Assembly: GCF_013112485.1 (NCBI RefSeq)
Contig: NZ_JABFHG010000005.1
Span: 62,001-126,000 of the forward strand
Direction of reading: 5' to 3'
Source of the DNA: Roseicella sp. DB1501
Lineage (GTDB): Bacteria; Pseudomonadota; Alphaproteobacteria; Acetobacterales; Acetobacteraceae
DNA length: 64,000 nt
In this document: in pieces, positions 62,567 to 64,000 of the stretch
Layout of the letters: each line of letters starts with the position of its first letter
Position numbering within the stretch: the stretch's first letter is position 1
Program-made: the position numbers and the translations under genes
The notes under the pieces: model-generated
Told to the model about the DNA's origin: nothing
Seen by the model: the letters and a program-made list of their open reading frames with translations, nothing else
Databases searched by the model: none

Positions 62567-63297
62567 GGCGCCTCGTCCCCGGCCGGCGCCTCCTGCTCGG
62601 CCTCTCGCCGCTGCTGCTCGCCGCCGGCGGCGAGCCGGCGATCCGGCTGCTGAGCGCCGGCGCGGTCGAGCCGGGCATCGCCGCGGCCGTCGCCGCCTTC
62701 CGGGCGCAGACCGGCCGGGCGGTGCAGATCGCCTATGCCACGGCGCCGCAGCTGCGGGAGCGGATGCTCGCCGGCGAGCGGCCGGATCTCCTGGTCGCGC
62801 CGGCGGCGCTGCTCGACAGCCTCGGCGACCGCTTGGCGGGGCCCGCCTTGCCGCTCGGGCGGGTCGGGATCGGGGTGGTGGTGCGCCGGGGCGCGCCGGC
62901 CCCGGCGATCCGCGACGCGGCGACCCTGCGCGCAGCCGTCGAGTCGGCCGATGCGGTGGTGTTCAACCGCGCCTCGACCGGCCTGGCGATGGAGCGGCTC
63001 TTCGCGCGGCTCGGCCTCGCCGCGCTGCTGGCGGAAAAGGCACGGCGCTATGCGACCGGGGCGGAGGTGATGCAGCACCTGCTGCAGGGGGACGGCGCCG
63101 AGCTCGGCTTCGGCGCCACGACCGAGATCGCCCAGGTGCCGGCATTGCAGGCGCTCGGCCCGCTGCCTGACGCGTTGCAGAGCTACACCGCCTATGGCGC
63201 GGCGGCGCTGCCGGACGGCGCGGGCGAGGCGCTGCTGCAATTCCTCGCCGGCTCCGAGGCCCGGCGCGCCTTCACGGCGTCCGGCATCGAGCCATGA
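62563..63297 (+). CDS. ModA-like substrate-binding protein
   Basis: A 244-residue exported protein: signal peptide about 1-21 (RRLLLGLSPLLLAAGG), then AIRLLSAGAVEPGIAAAVAAFRAQTG, the start of a type II periplasmic binding fold (PBP-like, molybdate-binding-type). The conserved molybdate-site serines are not obvious, so it is probably not a molybdate receptor. It is coupled to the SDR by a 4-nt overlap. Convergent with an aldehyde dehydrogenase; a long hairpin separates them. Confidence 0.75.
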   Translation: MRRLVPGRRLLLGLSPLLLAAGGEPAIRLLSAGAVEPGIAAAVAAFRAQTGRAVQIAYATAPQLRERMLAGERPDLLVAPAALLDSLGDRLAGPALPLGRVGIGVVVRRGAPAPAIRDAATLRAAVESADAVVFNRASTGLAMERLFARLGLAALLAEKARRYATGAEVMQHLLQGDGAELGFGATTEIAQVPALQALGPLPDALQSYTAYGAAALPDGAGEALLQFLAGSEARRAFTASGIEP

Positions 63298-63354
63298 TGC
63301 ACGGCGCGTCCGGGCCTTGCCGCCCTGCGCCGCAACCATTGCTGCCCGTTGCCG

Positions 63355-63445
63355 TGCCGCGGCGAAGCCGCGGCAGGCTGTGACGTCTCTGGGATCAGAA
63401 GCGCCTCACGGGGCCCCCATGACGCCGCACCGCGGTGTCATGGGG
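63355..63445. terminator. Two hairpins between convergent genes
   Basis: TGCCGCGGC/GCCGCGGCA around GAA (63355-63375) and a 31-nt hairpin CCCCATGAC/GTCATGGGG with inner CCGC/GCGG (63415-63445), just before the aldehyde dehydrogenase stop. Likely terminators for one gene each. Confidence 0.5.
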
Positions 63446-63451
63446 AGATGA

Positions 63452-64000
63452 TCAGAGGCCCGCCTGGCTGACGAACTTCGTGTTCAGATAGGCCTCGATC
63501 GCCTCGAGCCCACCCTCCGAGCCATAGCCGCTGTCCTTGATGCCGCCGAAGGGCACCTCGGGCAGAGCCAGGCCGAGATGGTTGATCGTCATCATCCCGC
63601 TCTCGACCTTGGAGGCGATGGCGTTGGCGGTCTTGGCGCTGCGGGTGAAGGCGTAGCTGGCGAGGCCGTAGGGCAGCCGGTTCGCCTCGGCCACCACCTC
63701 CTCGAACTCCTTGAAGGGCGCGATCATGGCGACCGGCGCGAAGGGCTCCTCGTTCATCATCCGCGCCTCCTTGGAGAGGCCGGTGACGACGGTCGGCTGG
63801 TAGAAATAGCCCTTGTTGCCGATGCGCTCGCCGCCGGTGCGCACCTCGCCGCCCTTCTGCCGCGCATCGGCCATCAGCCCGTCGACCCAGGGGATGCGCC
63901 GCTCATGCACGAGCGGGCCCATCTGGGTGCCCTCCTCGAGCCCGTTGCCGACCTTCACCGCCTTGGCCGCGGCGACGAACTTCTCGACGAAGGGCTCGTA
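63452..64000 (-). CDS. Aldehyde dehydrogenase (succinate-semialdehyde-type), C-terminal part
   Basis: The last 182 residues of an NAD(P)-dependent aldehyde dehydrogenase whose 5' end is outside the window. The blocks EEPFAPVAMI, LPYGLASYAFTR, ESGMMTINHLGLALPEVPFGGIKDSGYGSEGG match the GabD/succinate-semialdehyde and related group (NxFGGxKxSGxG type). The catalytic cysteine would be upstream of the visible part. Function (SSA, glutarate semialdehyde or other) cannot be fixed. Confidence 0.88.
   Translation of the reverse strand, partial: YEPFVEKFVAAAKAVKVGNGLEEGTQMGPLVHERRIPWVDGLMADARQKGGEVRTGGERIGNKGYFYQPTVVTGLSKEARMMNEEPFAPVAMIAPFKEFEEVVAEANRLPYGLASYAFTRSAKTANAIASKVESGMMTINHLGLALPEVPFGGIKDSGYGSEGGLEAIEAYLNTKFVSQAGL

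Noticed and set aside
62563-63297. Molybdate receptor ModA feeding the Mo hydroxylase
   Set aside because: Typical molybdate-binding serines are not evident, and the gene is 23 kb from the hydroxylase and coupled to an SDR.

Overview
The window looks like chromosomal DNA from a high-GC alphaproteobacterium, most like the Roseomonas-type Acetobacteraceae. This is inferred from three things: very high GC with GC-ending codons, the abundance of Bug-type and branched-chain-amino-acid-type solute receptors, and closely packed catabolic operons. I see no rRNA, tRNA, CRISPR array, integrase or transposase.

Layout. 1-3.1 kb: 5' end of an amidase, small exported proteins, an MFS exporter. 3.1-7.9 kb: a GMC flavo-oxidoreductase divergent from a DoxX-cupin-SMP30 lactonase-VOC-RidA operon. 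7.9-9.1 kb: a 503-nt structured intergenic region and a secreted CHAP peptidase. 9.2-19.8 kb: a serine hydrolase, a hydroxyacyl-CoA-dehydrogenase-like enzyme, a TM protein-XpaC-TelA operon, a Bug receptor, a zinc alcohol dehydrogenase, a nitroreductase, a DUF4239 protein, a cupin, a thiol dioxygenase and an epoxide-hydrolase-like enzyme. 19.8-28.6 kb (minus): livG-livF, four tandem paralogous receptors, then livH-livM.

28.9-41.7 kb is the most interesting part. A minus-strand group (DUF1185 protein, radical SAM/SPASM-like protein, HpnL-like flippase, enamidase-like amidohydrolase) faces a plus-strand group. The plus group is an iron ABC transporter behind a Fur-like box, a molybdenum hydroxylase (FAD subunit plus FeS/Mo fusion), a 6-hydroxynicotinate-reductase-like flavoprotein and a UPF0280 protein of the ApbE superfamily. 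Together these give the first three steps of a reductive nicotinate-type ring degradation: hydroxylation, ring reduction and ring opening. UPF0280 is a plausible flavin transferase for the reductase.

41.7-46.2 kb (minus): a second, complete Liv transporter with fused LivH-LivM. 46.3-53.1 kb (minus): a 1-Cys peroxiredoxin and a beta-oxidation-like operon (enoyl-CoA hydratase/hydroxyacyl-CoA dehydrogenase fusion, acyl-CoA ligase, two acyl-CoA dehydrogenases). 53.2-64 kb: a split chromate transporter, a glycine-zipper lipoprotein, two Bug receptors, BenE, an enolase-superfamily enzyme, an orphan Liv-type receptor, a TauD-type dioxygenase, an SDR translationally coupled to a small receptor, and the 3' part of an aldehyde dehydrogenase.

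Non-coding DNA is rich in GC hairpins without U-tracts. Most lie between convergent genes or inside operons. One REP-like palindromic repeat occurs twice.
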